Origin: Streptomyces sp. NBC_01298
GTDB lineage: Bacteria > Actinomycetota > Actinomycetes > Streptomycetales > Streptomycetaceae
NCBI RefSeq assembly: GCF_035978755.1
Contig: NZ_CP108414.1
Coordinates: 4,340,001-4,404,000, forward strand
Direction: 5' to 3'
Length of the DNA stretch: 64,000 bases
The first letter of the stretch is position 1, and each line of letters starts with the position of its first letter. A program made the translations under genes and the position numbers. The notes beneath the pieces are model-generated. The model did not search any database and was not told where the DNA came from. It saw only the letters and a program-made list of their open reading frames with translations. Shown piece by piece: positions 1-8,879 of this stretch.

Positions 1-2185
1 CACGGGCCGGCAGTTGCACCAGGATACGCGCGCCGCCCAACTCGCCTTTCGCGCGCGCTTCCTGTTTACCCTTCAGGTCACCGACAATGTCGCGCACAAT
101 GGTCAGGCCCAGACCGGTCCCGTTGTCGAAGGTGGTCTTCCCAGGCAGCCAGATCGACTTGAGCGAGATGCCCAGGATGCCCGGGCCCGAGTCATCGACA
201 CACAGGGCGATGTCCTGGCCCAGCGCATCATCCCGGTCCACCAGGCGGGTTGTGATGCGAATGATCCGCTCAGGGCCCATGGGGGCGTCCGTGCGGGTGA
301 ATGCATGGGCTGCGTTGGCCAGCAGATTGGACAGGATGGACTCGATGTCAGCGATCGTGGTTCGGACTGTCGCACCCTCAGCCTGCAGGTCGAAGGCCAC
401 CTGGATGGCCCGCTCGTCGAGATACCGCTTGAACAGTTCTACGACGGAACGGCAGGTGACGTCGAGGTCGATGTCGTTCACCTCGCGCTTGTTCTTCTCC
501 AGAAGGCTGAGCGGGAGCCTGGCGAACGTCTCCAAGGTCATCGCGCTGTCGATGGAGGAGTCGATGGGGTCCTTGAAGGACTCCTCGTACACCTCGGAGC
601 TCACCTTCGGTTCGATCCTGCGCCTCAGGGTCTTCACCAGGTTGACGATCCTCGATGCAGGGCGGAGCGCTTCATGGGCGAAGACCGCGGTGCTCGTACC
701 CACCGTGGCAAGGGATCGGTAGAGAAGCAGGTCTTCGCGAAGGGCTTCGATCTCCTGCTTCTGGATATTGACCACTTTGGTCGCGCTGTCGGCAAGTGAA
801 TGAAGGGTGGCCGGGTCGCTGGGCGCGTCAAGGGGAAGCATGTCGTCGTCTGGCGGCACGATGGAGGCCAGGATGCGCTGGAAGCGGGCATCGGCCTCCT
901 CGGCCTCGTCGTGAGCCTTGACGGAGGCGCCGACCCGGGCCTGTTCGCGTTGCTCAAGCCGCTGTTCCGCGGCCCAGTCCATGGCGCACTTGGCGAACTC
1001 CTGAAGCTGGCCGAACTCGAAGGTCTCGACGAATCCGCTTCGGTCGGTCTTCGGACGGAGCACGTCCGCGGGGTCTACCACCATCAGGCGCCCCAGAGCA
1101 GTAGCTGTCGAAGGGCGTTTCTCGGGACTTCCGCTCCGGCGAAGGTTGATGTCCAGCCAGTCATTGCCCTTGTCCCCGTACGGCTGCACCCGCAGCTCAC
1201 GGTGATAGAGGTGAACCCCACCGACGTGACGGAGCCAGCTACGGATGGCCGGCGTGTCCTGCTCGGCCAGCCGCACCTCCTTTTTGGCCGCCGAAGGGTT
1301 GAGGTTGAACATCCAGAGCTCGAGCGTCGCCTCAGGTGCACTGAAGGCGAGGGGCGGTGCTGCGTTCTTCGTCTTGCGTCGCGTTCCCTGGCGGTGACCG
1401 ACCTCTGCATGGCCGCCGGTGAACTCCGCCTCGCCACGCCAGTTGTAGAGCGTGGCGGAGGCCAGTCCCTCGCTGTCCAGCACGGCTACGAGCCGGTACT
1501 CGTGGTATCGGAGCAGGGTGGAGTTCACCAGCCGTGAAAACCCGGCGTACTCAGGGGTGTCACACTCCACCCTGAAGGCAGTGTTGTCGGCGAAGGGTCC
1601 GCTGAGCAGGAGCAGTGATCTGGCCAGTCGCTCCCCTGCCTTTGCGGAGATGCTGTGCCGTAGCCCAGTGACGGTGACAGTGGTTCCCTGCTTCCACGCA
1701 GGCGTCCCGTCGGCGGCCGTTGAGTCAAGCGTTCGCGTCTCTATCCCCAAGGGCACATCCTCGACAGCATGCGAGGCATCTATGCGATCCCAGTCGATGC
1801 TGAGGACATGCTCGATCCCGGGCTCTGTACGGGACCGCGTGGTCACGGTCACCGTGGTGCCGAGCCGTAGAGCGGCGAGCCGACCGAGGCCCTTCTCACC
1901 GACCTTGCGCCGCCCCAAGCGGGAGTACCTGGAGGACGGCTTACTGGATCTGCCGATCAGAAGGAATCCTGATGCGAGTTCCGCCTCCGTCATCCCATCG
2001 CCGTCGTCCGACACAGTCAGCGTGCCGCCGACCTCTGCCGCGCCGCTCAGCTTGATGCGGCAGATCTCCGCATCCGCGTCATAGGAGTTGCGGACCAGCT
2101 CCATAATCCCCAGATCGGGATGCGGGACTAGCTCCTCACCCAGCCGGGCCAAGATCTCAGGAGCGAAGCGGAGTCGATGGTCCAT
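1..2185 (-). CDS. Dual GHKL ATPase / histidine-kinase-like protein (C-terminus cut by window edge)
   Basis: The reverse strand is open from ATG 2185, preceded by GGGGAGG, to base 1 (about 728 codons, unfinished). The N-terminus is a GHKL ATPase of the Hsp90/MutL/MORC-like type, with N-box ELVRNSYDADA and a DDGDGM motif. The C-terminus is a second ATPase of histidine-kinase type: N-box SNLLANAAHAF (~300-331), DDSGPGI (~178-198) and NGTGLGL near 110-125. Between them FAHEALRPASRIV resembles a kinase H-box, so a phospho-accepting His is possible. No membrane segment is seen, so it is probably cytosolic. It lies left of the first aminotransferase remnant and so belongs to an older or neighbouring insertion. 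Function unknown; a sensory kinase or defence ATPase would fit. Confidence 0.8.
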   Translation of the reverse strand, partial: MDHRLRFAPEILARLGEELVPHPDLGIMELVRNSYDADAEICRIKLSGAAEVGGTLTVSDDGDGMTEAELASGFLLIGRSSKPSSRYSRLGRRKVGEKGLGRLAALRLGTTVTVTTRSRTEPGIEHVLSIDWDRIDASHAVEDVPLGIETRTLDSTAADGTPAWKQGTTVTVTGLRHSISAKAGERLARSLLLLSGPFADNTAFRVECDTPEYAGFSRLVNSTLLRYHEYRLVAVLDSEGLASATLYNWRGEAEFTGGHAEVGHRQGTRRKTKNAAPPLAFSAPEATLELWMFNLNPSAAKKEVRLAEQDTPAIRSWLRHVGGVHLYHRELRVQPYGDKGNDWLDINLRRSGSPEKRPSTATALGRLMVVDPADVLRPKTDRSGFVETFEFGQLQEFAKCAMDWAAEQRLEQREQARVGASVKAHDEAEEADARFQRILASIVPPDDDMLPLDAPSDPATLHSLADSATKVVNIQKQEIEALREDLLLYRSLATVGTSTAVFAHEALRPASRIVNLVKTLRRRIEPKVSSEVYEESFKDPIDSSIDSAMTLETFARLPLSLLEKNKREVNDIDLDVTCRSVVELFKRYLDERAIQVAFDLQAEGATVRTTIADIESILSNLLANAAHAFTRTDAPMGPERIIRITTRLVDRDDALGQDIALCVDDSGPGILGISLKSIWLPGKTTFDNGTGLGLTIVRDIVGDLKGKQEARAKGELGGARILVQLPAR

Positions 2186-2315
2186 CAAGCGAGCCTCCCC
2201 GGTGGGAACAATGCCGGGGCCGGGACGCTATCCCCTCGCGGGCATGTTAGCCGGGGATCGATGCACGGTAGGAGAGTTCAGCCGGGCCGCATTGGGGCAG
2301 CACCTCAGCAAAAGG

Positions 2316-2468
2316 CGCGGCCTGGTCTTCTGTCGGCGAAGTGGCGGGGTCGCCGTGCCTAACGCGGTCCATGACGACCCGGAGGCCGGTCGCAGCCGGG
2401 TCCGCTTCACCTTCTGCAAGCAGGAGGATGCCCTGCGAGAGGCTGTTTCTCGCCATCAGCCATGGTGA
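2316..2468 (+). pseudogene. Decayed 3' fragment of an aspartate/DapC-type aminotransferase
   Basis: The + strand frame ending at 2468 reads RRGLVFC, then GGVAVPNAVHDD, then RFTFCKQEDALREAV. This lines up with the C-terminal end of the PLP aminotransferase fragment at 24673-25113 (GLAFC, GVVAIPNQVFYDD, RWAFCKRTVVLQEAV), with a short deletion after FCRR. No upstream half is present. It is read as an old right-hand junction of an element inserted in the aminotransferase gene. A remnant of a related aminotransferase is possible. Confidence 0.55.
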
Positions 2469-2662
2469 GCGCCCCATTACCGCCGCCGCCGAACCATCCC
2501 TCGACTACAGCTCAGGGCGAACGGTGCAGTAATTCTCAGGCCAAGGCTGGAAGTTGATGCCGAGCGCAAGCTACGCTCACGCACCCATAACCCTATAAAC
2601 GCAGGTGACCCCGGCGGTGGTTGCACACCCCGGGGCCCGACACCGAAGAGGACTAGTCTTCG

Positions 2663-3643
2663 ATGCGCATCAATCGTAGCGCGCGCACGCGCTACTTCAC
2701 TGTCCTGGGCAACGAGGTCCTACGGGATCGCCGTCTCAGCTTCACCGCCCGCGGCCTCCTCGCCTATCTGCTGTCCCTGCCGGACGGCGCCCGTGAGGAC
2801 GTCCGCACCCTCGCCGACAAGAACCCCGGCCTCGGCCGCAGAGGCGTATCCAAGGCCCTCGACGAGCTGGTCAAGGTCGGCTACTACATCCGCCGTACGG
2901 TCCGAGACGAGGACAGCGGCCAGGTCCGCACCGAGACGTACCTCTTCGACACCCCGCAGGCCAGCGGCTCGGCCCCGCTTCCCGCACTGGCGGGAACCGG
3001 CGAAGCGGAGGCCGGGAAGGCGGGAGCGTTCCCCAAGGGGAACAAGAACCCGGAGGAAGAACCCACCCACCCTGTCGCGGCGGCCACGAACGCCGAGCCG
3101 CCCGCTGGGCGGGCGGAGGAAACGACTCCGGACCAGCCCACCCCTGCCCCCGTACCAGCGGATATGGGGCGCGGAGCCGCGCTGCTGTCCCGCCTGGGCA
3201 GCGTCGAGCCCAAGCTGGCTCTGTGCGCCGCAGACGCCCTCACCCTCGCGCCGCTGGCCGCACGGTGGCTGGACGCCGGGGTGTCCGAGCTGGCAGCCCG
3301 CTCGCTCCTCACCGCCGGGCTACCCCCAGTGGTGCACAGCGCACGGGCACTCCTCGCGGACCGCCTCGTGCGCAAGCTGCCCGCACCGCGCGCCCGGCAA
3401 GATGCCGCCGCGTCGGCGGCGCCGCTGGCGGAGTGCGCCGAGTGCCGTGATCCCCTACCGCGTGGCCAGCAAACCGGCATCTGCGCCGTCTGCGCGGGGG
3501 CGACGGCCCGCGTCGGCGAGGCCGCACCCGTCATGGAGACGGTGACCGACCATGTGGCCGCTCTGCGGTCGGCGCTGCGCGCTCGGCCGACGACCGCCGC
3601 AGGCCCACTCCAGCCGTTCCTCAACCCAAAGGCGGTCAGATAA
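2663..3643 (+). CDS. Winged-helix replication-initiator-like protein
   Basis: 326 aa. Residues ~1-100 form a helix-turn-helix domain: RLSFTARGLLAYLLSLPDG is the helix typical of plasmid and phage DnaD/Rep-like winged helices, followed by LGRRGVSKALDELVKVGY. A long Pro/Ala/Glu-rich linker follows. Near residue 265 two CxxC pairs (CAEC and CAVC) suggest a zinc ribbon. ATG 2663 is preceded by GAAGAGG. It is the first gene right of the aminotransferase remnant and ends just before a perfect palindrome. A role in element replication or regulation is inferred; the exact family is not certain. Confidence 0.7.
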   Translation: MRINRSARTRYFTVLGNEVLRDRRLSFTARGLLAYLLSLPDGAREDVRTLADKNPGLGRRGVSKALDELVKVGYYIRRTVRDEDSGQVRTETYLFDTPQASGSAPLPALAGTGEAEAGKAGAFPKGNKNPEEEPTHPVAAATNAEPPAGRAEETTPDQPTPAPVPADMGRGAALLSRLGSVEPKLALCAADALTLAPLAARWLDAGVSELAARSLLTAGLPPVVHSARALLADRLVRKLPAPRARQDAAASAAPLAECAECRDPLPRGQQTGICAVCAGATARVGEAAPVMETVTDHVAALRSALRARPTTAAGPLQPFLNPKAVR

Positions 3644-3656
3644 CCGCTGGAGAGCA

Positions 3657-3700
3657 CATATAGGTAGACCCCGCAGCATGCTGCGGGGTCTACCTATATG
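3657..3700. terminator. Perfect 44-bp palindrome, likely bidirectional terminator
   Basis: The two 20-bp arms are exact reverse complements meeting at a palindromic CATG. It separates the + strand gene ending at 3643 from the 3' end of the - strand 5S rRNA, and probably terminates both. Confidence 0.75.
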
Positions 3701-3702
3701 AA

Positions 3703-3823
3703 GAAACCGGCGGTGTCCTACTCTCCCACAGGGTCCCCCCTGCAGTACCATCGGCGCTATCGGGCTTAGCTTCCGGGTTCGGAATGTAACCGGGCGTTTC
3801 CCCAATGCTATGACCACCGAAGT
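3703..3823 (-). rRNA. Orphan 5S ribosomal RNA
   Basis: The reverse strand reads CGGTGGTCATAGC, then CGCCCGGTTACATTCCGAA, CCCGGAAGCTAAGC, GGTACTGCAGGGGG and GGGAGAGTAGGACACCGCC, the full actinobacterial 5S consensus. The terminal stem (CGGTGG with CCGCCG) can form. No 16S or 23S sequence is seen within several kb on either side, so the gene is detached from an rrn operon. It sits inside a mobile element between a Rep-like gene and a degenerate ORF, with a strong palindrome just downstream. Mature ends are estimated. Confidence 0.9.
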
Positions 3824-3984
3824 GTTTTGGCAGGTAGCTACTCAGAGCAGCTCCTCTTTGCCTAGGCGACATCTTACATGCCGCTGATGGTGCCTCTGTG
3901 GCGGTTGTCGGACCATCGGCTCACGGAACCGGCAATGGCGGGCGTGAGAGGCACTCCAAGGATCTGGTGGCGCCAGCCCCCGCT

Positions 3985-4376
3985 TCACCACATGGTCATT
4001 TCCCCCTTCAGCAGCGCGTCGCGCGCCTTCGCCCCCTCGATCGGTCCGACGAACCGCTGGGACTCCATGAGGCCCCTCAGCCGCCCGACCTTGCGCTGAA
4101 GCACCGAGGTGGACCCGACCTGCGTCGAGACGCCAGCTCGGCCGCCTGGCACAGCAGCTCCCGGCCACGAAGGCGCTCTGTAGGTGGACCGGCTTGTTCG
4201 CCCCCCGGCAGGACCAGCCTGCCCCCCTTGCCGACCAGCTTCTCGGCGCCCGGCTGGTCCAGGTTCGCCCGGCTGTCGGCGAGGGAGGAGACGGCGAAGG
4301 CCAGCCACGAGAGCACATTCGCCTTGATCAGATCGGTCACCACGTCCACCGAGAGCCGGTGATCAACGAATGACAC
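3985..4376 (-). pseudogene. Frameshifted ORF of unknown family
   Basis: The reading starts at ATG 4376 ([18 protein letters not shown], then [18 protein letters not shown]). It keeps protein-like character to about 4215, where that frame becomes low quality. Plausible sequence continues in the other frames: [12 protein letters not shown], then [19 protein letters not shown] and [17 protein letters not shown], ending near 3985. Two frameshifts would join them. I do not recognise the family. It lies upstream of the orphan 5S gene on the same strand. Confidence 0.4.
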
Positions 4377-4506
4377 ACGGTTCCCGGGCGCCGTGGGCTC
4401 TCGCGCGCTTCAGTAATTGCCTCCCGGGGTTGCCAGGGAATGGCGGACTTAGTATGTATCTCCATCAAACGACTTCACGGGGGTGCCCCGTGAGAGGATC
4501 GCTGAC

Positions 4507-5967
4507 GTGAAACTGATCGAGAACACCGAGGCACGACGGGTGGAGGCGCTCAGTCTCCTTGACCCTCGGACCCAGGCCGCCCTGGGGCAGTTCTTTACCC
4601 CTGCCCCAGCCGCCGGCCTGATCGCCTCGATGCCTCGTCTAGGCGCCCTGAGCAATACCGTGCGCGTTTTGGATCCTGGCGCCGGCGTCGGCTCGCTGAC
4701 CGCCGCACTGGTGACCCGGCTGCACGAAGAGCGCCCTGACCTGAACGTTCATGTCGTTGCTGTGGAGACCGACCCGCAGGTCATGCCTTACCTGCGGGCC
4801 ACACTCGAGGAATGCAAGGCAACCTACGGCACCACGTTCGAGCTCGTGCAGGGCGACTACCTCATCGACGATGACGCACTCATCGACGGGCCGTTCGACC
4901 TCGTCGTCGCCAATCCACCCTATGGAAAGCTCGCCGCAGGCAGCCTGCACCGTACGCGCACTGCGCGGCACCTGGTCGATGCCAGCAACATCTACACAGC
5001 CTTCTGGGCCAGGGCCACAGCTGCCCTCGCACCCGGCGGCCAGATCTCGATCATCGTGCCCCGCTCCTGGGCCAACGGCACCTACCACCGAGCCTTTCGT
5101 CAGTGGATGCTCGACCGCACCAGCCTCGACCTCCTACACGTCTTCGAGAGCCGCAACACGGTCTTCGCCGACACTGGCGTTCTCCAGGAAAACGTCATCG
5201 TGGCTGGAACGCGGGGTGACCAGCAGCGACAGGTCGTCCTGTCGGCCTCGATTGCGCACCACGACGCCCCGCTGCGCCGCACCGTCCCGTTCGACGCGGT
5301 GGTCCTACCCGGGGACCGCGAGCAGTTCGTCCGCTTCGACGACTCCGCCGTCGTGCCGCCGGCCGTCTCGTTCACCCTGGCCGACCTGGGCTTGGGCGTC
5401 AGCACAGGCAAGGTCGTCGACTTCCGTAACCGCGAACACTTGACCGAAGACCTCGGCGCCGACGGTGTTGTGCCGATGATCTACCAGGCCAACGTGCGCG
5501 GTGGAGAGATCGAGTGGCCACAGCGCCCCGGGAAAAAGCCGCAGGGCTTCTTGCCCAGCACCGAGGCCGCCCGCAAGCTGCTCCTGCCCGAAGGGCACTA
5601 CGTCGTCATCAAGCGCTTCTCCGCGAAGGAGGAGAAGCGGCGCGTGGTCGCGGGCGTCTGGAAGCACGACGGCCCGGTTGCCATGGACAACAAGACCAAC
5701 TACCTGCACGAGAAGAAGGGGCCTATCGACCCTCAGCTCGCGCACGGGCTGATGCTCTGGCTGAACTCCTCGACGCTCGACGCGATCTTCCGCACCTTCT
5801 CCGGTCACACCCAGGTCAACGCCGGGGACGTCAAGACGCTCCCCTTCCCCTCCCGTGACGACCTGGTGCGCCTGGCGGAGAACGCGCCGGAATGGCTCCC
5901 AGAACAGGCTAAGCTCGACGCCCTCGTAGCTGACTTGTTCCCCGCTGTCGTAGGCTCCGCAGAGTGA
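4507..5967 (+). CDS. N6-adenine DNA methyltransferase of a PstI/BsuBI-type R-M system
   Basis: It would methylate adenine in the recognition site of the partner endonuclease. From GTG 4507 (GAGAGG nine bases upstream) the protein is 486 aa; an in-frame GTG at 4483 lacks a good Shine-Dalgarno sequence. GQFFTP at 27-32 is the usual entry of Eco57I/BsuBI-type enzymes, LDPGAGVG at 55-62 is SAM motif I, and NPPYG at 136-140 is catalytic motif IV. The stop overlaps the start of the endonuclease gene (GTGA), so the two are translationally coupled. PstI-family enzymes recognise CTGCAG; this specificity is inferred from the partner. Confidence 0.9.
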   Translation: MKLIENTEARRVEALSLLDPRTQAALGQFFTPAPAAGLIASMPRLGALSNTVRVLDPGAGVGSLTAALVTRLHEERPDLNVHVVAVETDPQVMPYLRATLEECKATYGTTFELVQGDYLIDDDALIDGPFDLVVANPPYGKLAAGSLHRTRTARHLVDASNIYTAFWARATAALAPGGQISIIVPRSWANGTYHRAFRQWMLDRTSLDLLHVFESRNTVFADTGVLQENVIVAGTRGDQQRQVVLSASIAHHDAPLRRTVPFDAVVLPGDREQFVRFDDSAVVPPAVSFTLADLGLGVSTGKVVDFRNREHLTEDLGADGVVPMIYQANVRGGEIEWPQRPGKKPQGFLPSTEAARKLLLPEGHYVVIKRFSAKEEKRRVVAGVWKHDGPVAMDNKTNYLHEKKGPIDPQLAHGLMLWLNSSTLDAIFRTFSGHTQVNAGDVKTLPFPSRDDLVRLAENAPEWLPEQAKLDALVADLFPAVVGSAE

Positions 5968-6941
5968 CCAGCACCTTAGAAGCATCCGTCGACAACGCCG
6001 GCGTCCTCCTGCAAGCCTTCGGCTTCGACAAGGTCCGCTGCAATAGCAGGTCCGCCCTGACAGCTCTCGTGCTGCTCGGCCTGGAACCTGGCGAGACGTG
6101 GGACGCGGCGACCAACCCGCGTCTCGGCGTCACAGAAGTCATGGGCGTCATTGCGGATAAGTGGGGTAAAACGTACGCCCCGAACTCGCGTGAGACGTTC
6201 CGCAAGCAGACGCTCCACCAGTTTGTCGACGCGGGGTTCGCCGAGCACAACTCCGACGCTCCCGAAGGGCGCGCGGTCAACTCCTCCAAGAACAATTACC
6301 GGATCGCTCCGGCCGCTCTGTCCGTAGTGCGTCTCTTCGGCACCCCGGGGTTCCAAGGCGCCCTCGACGCCTGGATAGCCGAGGCGCCCACCCAGCAGGC
6401 CGCTTACAAGGCCACTCGCGACATGCAGATGATCCCGGTCAAGCTGCCCGACGGTTCTGTGTTCCGGCTCTCTCCTGGTGGCCAGAACCCCCTGATCCGG
6501 GACATGGTCGAGGAGTTTTGCCCTCGCTTCGCCCGCGGTGGACAGTTGCTCTATCTGGGGGACGCCAAGGATCACCGCTACGACATCCGCCATGACGACG
6601 CCTTCGCACGTCTCGGGCTGACCTTCGACGAGCACGGCAAGAACCCGGACCTCGTGGTCTATGACGAGAAGCGCGGTTGGCTCTTCTTGATGGAGGCCGT
6701 CACTTCTCACGGACCGATCGACTTCGGACGGCGTGAGCACCTTAAGAAACTCTTCGCGACGGACAAGGCGGGGCTGGTGTTCGTGAACTGCTTCCCGGAC
6801 CGCGCCACGATGCGCAAGTGGCTGGCCGACCTCGCGTGGGAGACCGAAGCCTGGGTGGCTGATGCGCCTGATCACCTGATCCACCTGAACGGCTCACGGT
6901 TCCTCGGCCCCTATGAGGGGCCTTTCAAGCTCGCCCTCTGA
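5964..6941 (+). CDS. BsuBI/PstI-family type II restriction endonuclease
   Basis: 325 aa. The C-terminal half carries the family signature MEAVTSHGPI, preceded by NPDLVVYD. Together these give a PD...E-x-V version of the PD-(D/E)xK nuclease centre. The N-terminal ~130 residues look like the helical/wHTH part of BsuBI proteins (NSRETFRKQTLHQFVDAG). It begins at GTG 5964 inside the methylase stop codon, so methylase is made first. Expected target is CTGCAG by family. A hairpin at 7065-7097 closes the unit. Such pairs on mobile elements often act as addiction and anti-phage cargo. Confidence 0.88.
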   Translation: MTSTLEASVDNAGVLLQAFGFDKVRCNSRSALTALVLLGLEPGETWDAATNPRLGVTEVMGVIADKWGKTYAPNSRETFRKQTLHQFVDAGFAEHNSDAPEGRAVNSSKNNYRIAPAALSVVRLFGTPGFQGALDAWIAEAPTQQAAYKATRDMQMIPVKLPDGSVFRLSPGGQNPLIRDMVEEFCPRFARGGQLLYLGDAKDHRYDIRHDDAFARLGLTFDEHGKNPDLVVYDEKRGWLFLMEAVTSHGPIDFGRREHLKKLFATDKAGLVFVNCFPDRATMRKWLADLAWETEAWVADAPDHLIHLNGSRFLGPYEGPFKLAL

Positions 6942-7064
6942 CTGGGCGAACCCCAGGCCACGGTCGTGACCTGTCCGATGCACGCGAGGACAACCCGGCG
7001 GTCAGTGGCGCAAACAGCTCCTCTTTCAACAGAGTCTCGGGGAGCCGGCGGACATGACTGCCGG

Positions 7065-7097
7065 CCTATGCACCTCAGCCGGTCCGAGGTGCATAGG
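7065..7097. terminator. Rho-independent-type hairpin after the R-M pair
   Basis: Perfect 12-bp arms (CCTATGCACCTC and its complement) flank a 9-nt loop. It lies between the + strand endonuclease gene and the - strand gene ending at 7218. The rest of 6942-7217 shows no coding sequence. Confidence 0.6.
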
Positions 7098-7217
7098 TAT
7101 GCCGCTCAGCAGCAGGTGTAGGACGGGTTGGCCTTGTCCGCGGTAAGACGCTTGTCTGGAGTCGTCGTCTAGCTTCCCCGCCCGTGGACCGCCCTCAGCC
7201 TCGGGCCCCGAGCCAGC

Positions 7218-7658
7218 TCAGGCCCCTGAGCCGTGGCGGACCACGACGTCAGCCGAGAAGCCGGCGTGCCGCAGCGGCGCGGCGGCCTCGATCATGCCAG
7301 CCAGTGCGGTGTGTGCCACCCGGAGCTGTGGGCTTTGTCGGCCGCTCTCGCCGAGCGGGGCTATGGAGCTGCGGTGCAGTCGGACGGCGCGCCGGTAGAG
7401 CAGTTCGATCTCGCGGTTGAGGGCGAGGACGGACATCTGGGGGTCGCGGGTGATGAGGTACTGCCCGAGTACGTAGAGGAAGCACTCGTGCTCCTTCTCG
7501 CACATGTTGTCCCGGTCCCAGACCTTGGCGACTTCGAACTGGCTGGGGGTCATGTGGTCGAGAGCGGCCTCTCGCGGCATACCGTCTTCGCCGGCCTCCT
7601 TGACGAGGTCCCACAGTTCGAGGCCGAGATCGGACGGCGACCTGCGTCGGGAGTTCAC
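7218..7658 (-). CDS. Small protein of unknown function, second gene of a two-gene unit
   Basis: 146 aa from GTG 7658, which overlaps the stop of the upstream gene (GTGA), so coupling is likely. It contains LWDLVKEAGEDGMPREAAL, MTPSQFEVAKVWDR and YVLGQYLITRDPQMSVLAL. This resembles small proteins annotated RacP in Streptomyces accessory DNA as I remember them, with a predicted helix-turn-helix-like N-terminus. No catalytic motif is visible. A DNA-binding accessory role is inferred only from fold-like pattern and context. Confidence 0.65.
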   Translation of the reverse strand: MNSRRRSPSDLGLELWDLVKEAGEDGMPREAALDHMTPSQFEVAKVWDRDNMCEKEHECFLYVLGQYLITRDPQMSVLALNREIELLYRRAVRLHRSSIAPLGESGRQSPQLRVAHTALAGMIEAAAPLRHAGFSADVVVRHGSGA

Positions 7659-8593
7659 AGCTGATCCCCTTCCCCGCCACCGAGGAGCCGGGCGAGTTCG
7701 TCGTCCATGTCCGTCTGGCCGGTGGTGACGACGTGCTCGCACCAGTCGCAAACCGCGCGGACCTTCTTGAGGCTGTCCAGCACCGCTTCCTCCTCCTCGG
7801 TGGTCAGCAGCTCCTCTTGCGCGAGAACGACGGCGTTCTGCATGGACACGCAGAAGCTGGTGCACTGGCCCAGGATCCTGAGGATGGAGGAGGGAGCGTC
7901 ACGGTAGGAGACCGTGGGGCTTGGGGGCGTCGGCTGCTGGTTCTGGCCCGGCGCCTCTTCGGAGTGGGTGCCAGCCTCGACGTCAATGTGGGCCTGTTGC
8001 TCCAGGCGTTGACCTCGGTCACGGTTGGCATCGCGGACAGCGCGTCGGAACCCCGGGTCCTCCACGGCTTGGCGGAGTACTTCGGTGCGGTCGGCGAGTT
8101 GGGTGACAGCTATGGCGGCCTCGTCAGTGTTACGGAGGAGCCGCTTGGCCGTCTCGATCCGCTCTCCAGGCGTGGCGGGGTTGTTGGGCAGGGATTGGAT
8201 GGCTCGCTGGGCTGTGTCGTAGTGCCAGACGCCCTGATCACGCGGATCCAGGTCGTCCGACGGCTCTTGCTGAATCAGTTGGAACCGGTTGGGCTTCCCA
8301 GATAGGACGAGATGGACACTCCAGGGGACGTCATCGCGTCGCGTCTCTGCCGGCCATGCCGTCGAGACGTATCGGTACTTCTTCAAGCTGCCCACGGAGG
8401 ACCTGATCTGCTTGGCGATGAGGGCCGTGAGCTGGCCGATTTCTCCGTAAGGACGAGCCGCCATCATCTCGTTGAGCATGTCGCCCAACTCGAAGTTACT
8501 CGCGCTCTTGGTCCGGATGATGCGCCGGCCGCGGTGGACGTATCGGATCCACTCGTCGCGCGTAAAGCCGGGTGGGATTTCCAGGACAGGCAT
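7655..8593 (-). CDS. DUF6192-like hypothetical protein of Streptomyces elements
   Basis: 312 aa starting MPVLEIPPGFTRDEW. The N-terminal ~150 residues contain SNFELGDMLNEM, SVGSLKKYRYVSTAWP and VHLVLSGKPNRFQLI, a pattern I associate with the Streptomyces family DUF6192. Later RIETAKRLLRNTDEA and a glutamine/proline-rich stretch precede a helical C-terminus with VRAVCDWCEHVV. It is co-transcribed with the 146-aa gene downstream. The family name is from memory and the function is unknown. Confidence 0.6.
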   Translation of the reverse strand: MPVLEIPPGFTRDEWIRYVHRGRRIIRTKSASNFELGDMLNEMMAARPYGEIGQLTALIAKQIRSSVGSLKKYRYVSTAWPAETRRDDVPWSVHLVLSGKPNRFQLIQQEPSDDLDPRDQGVWHYDTAQRAIQSLPNNPATPGERIETAKRLLRNTDEAAIAVTQLADRTEVLRQAVEDPGFRRAVRDANRDRGQRLEQQAHIDVEAGTHSEEAPGQNQQPTPPSPTVSYRDAPSSILRILGQCTSFCVSMQNAVVLAQEELLTTEEEEAVLDSLKKVRAVCDWCEHVVTTGQTDMDDELARLLGGGEGDQL

Positions 8594-8879
8594 GCATGGC
8601 TCCTGTGCTTGTCGTCGAAGCCAGGTGCAGGAGAACGCCCCCGGGCGGCCGTAGCCGCGCCCACGAGACCTGACTGTGCCTGCTCGGCAGCGTCCTGCTC
8701 GTCAGCATCCGACGGGAGGCGTGCTTCTAGGCGCAGAGAGGGAAACTCGGTACATCAGCTTCAGGGGGAGCAATCGGGTGAGACCCCCGCGCGCCCGCAG
8801 GGCCTTGCCGAGTGCTCCCCGTGTCCGAGTGCGCGGTAGCGTCCCCTGTAGGACCAATCGCGGAAGGGACGGCCACCGG

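Noticed and set aside
8676..8879. N-terminal extension of the HAD-like hydrolase
   Set aside because: The extra 68 codons are Arg/Pro-rich filler; the HAD fold begins with motif I shortly after ATG 8880.
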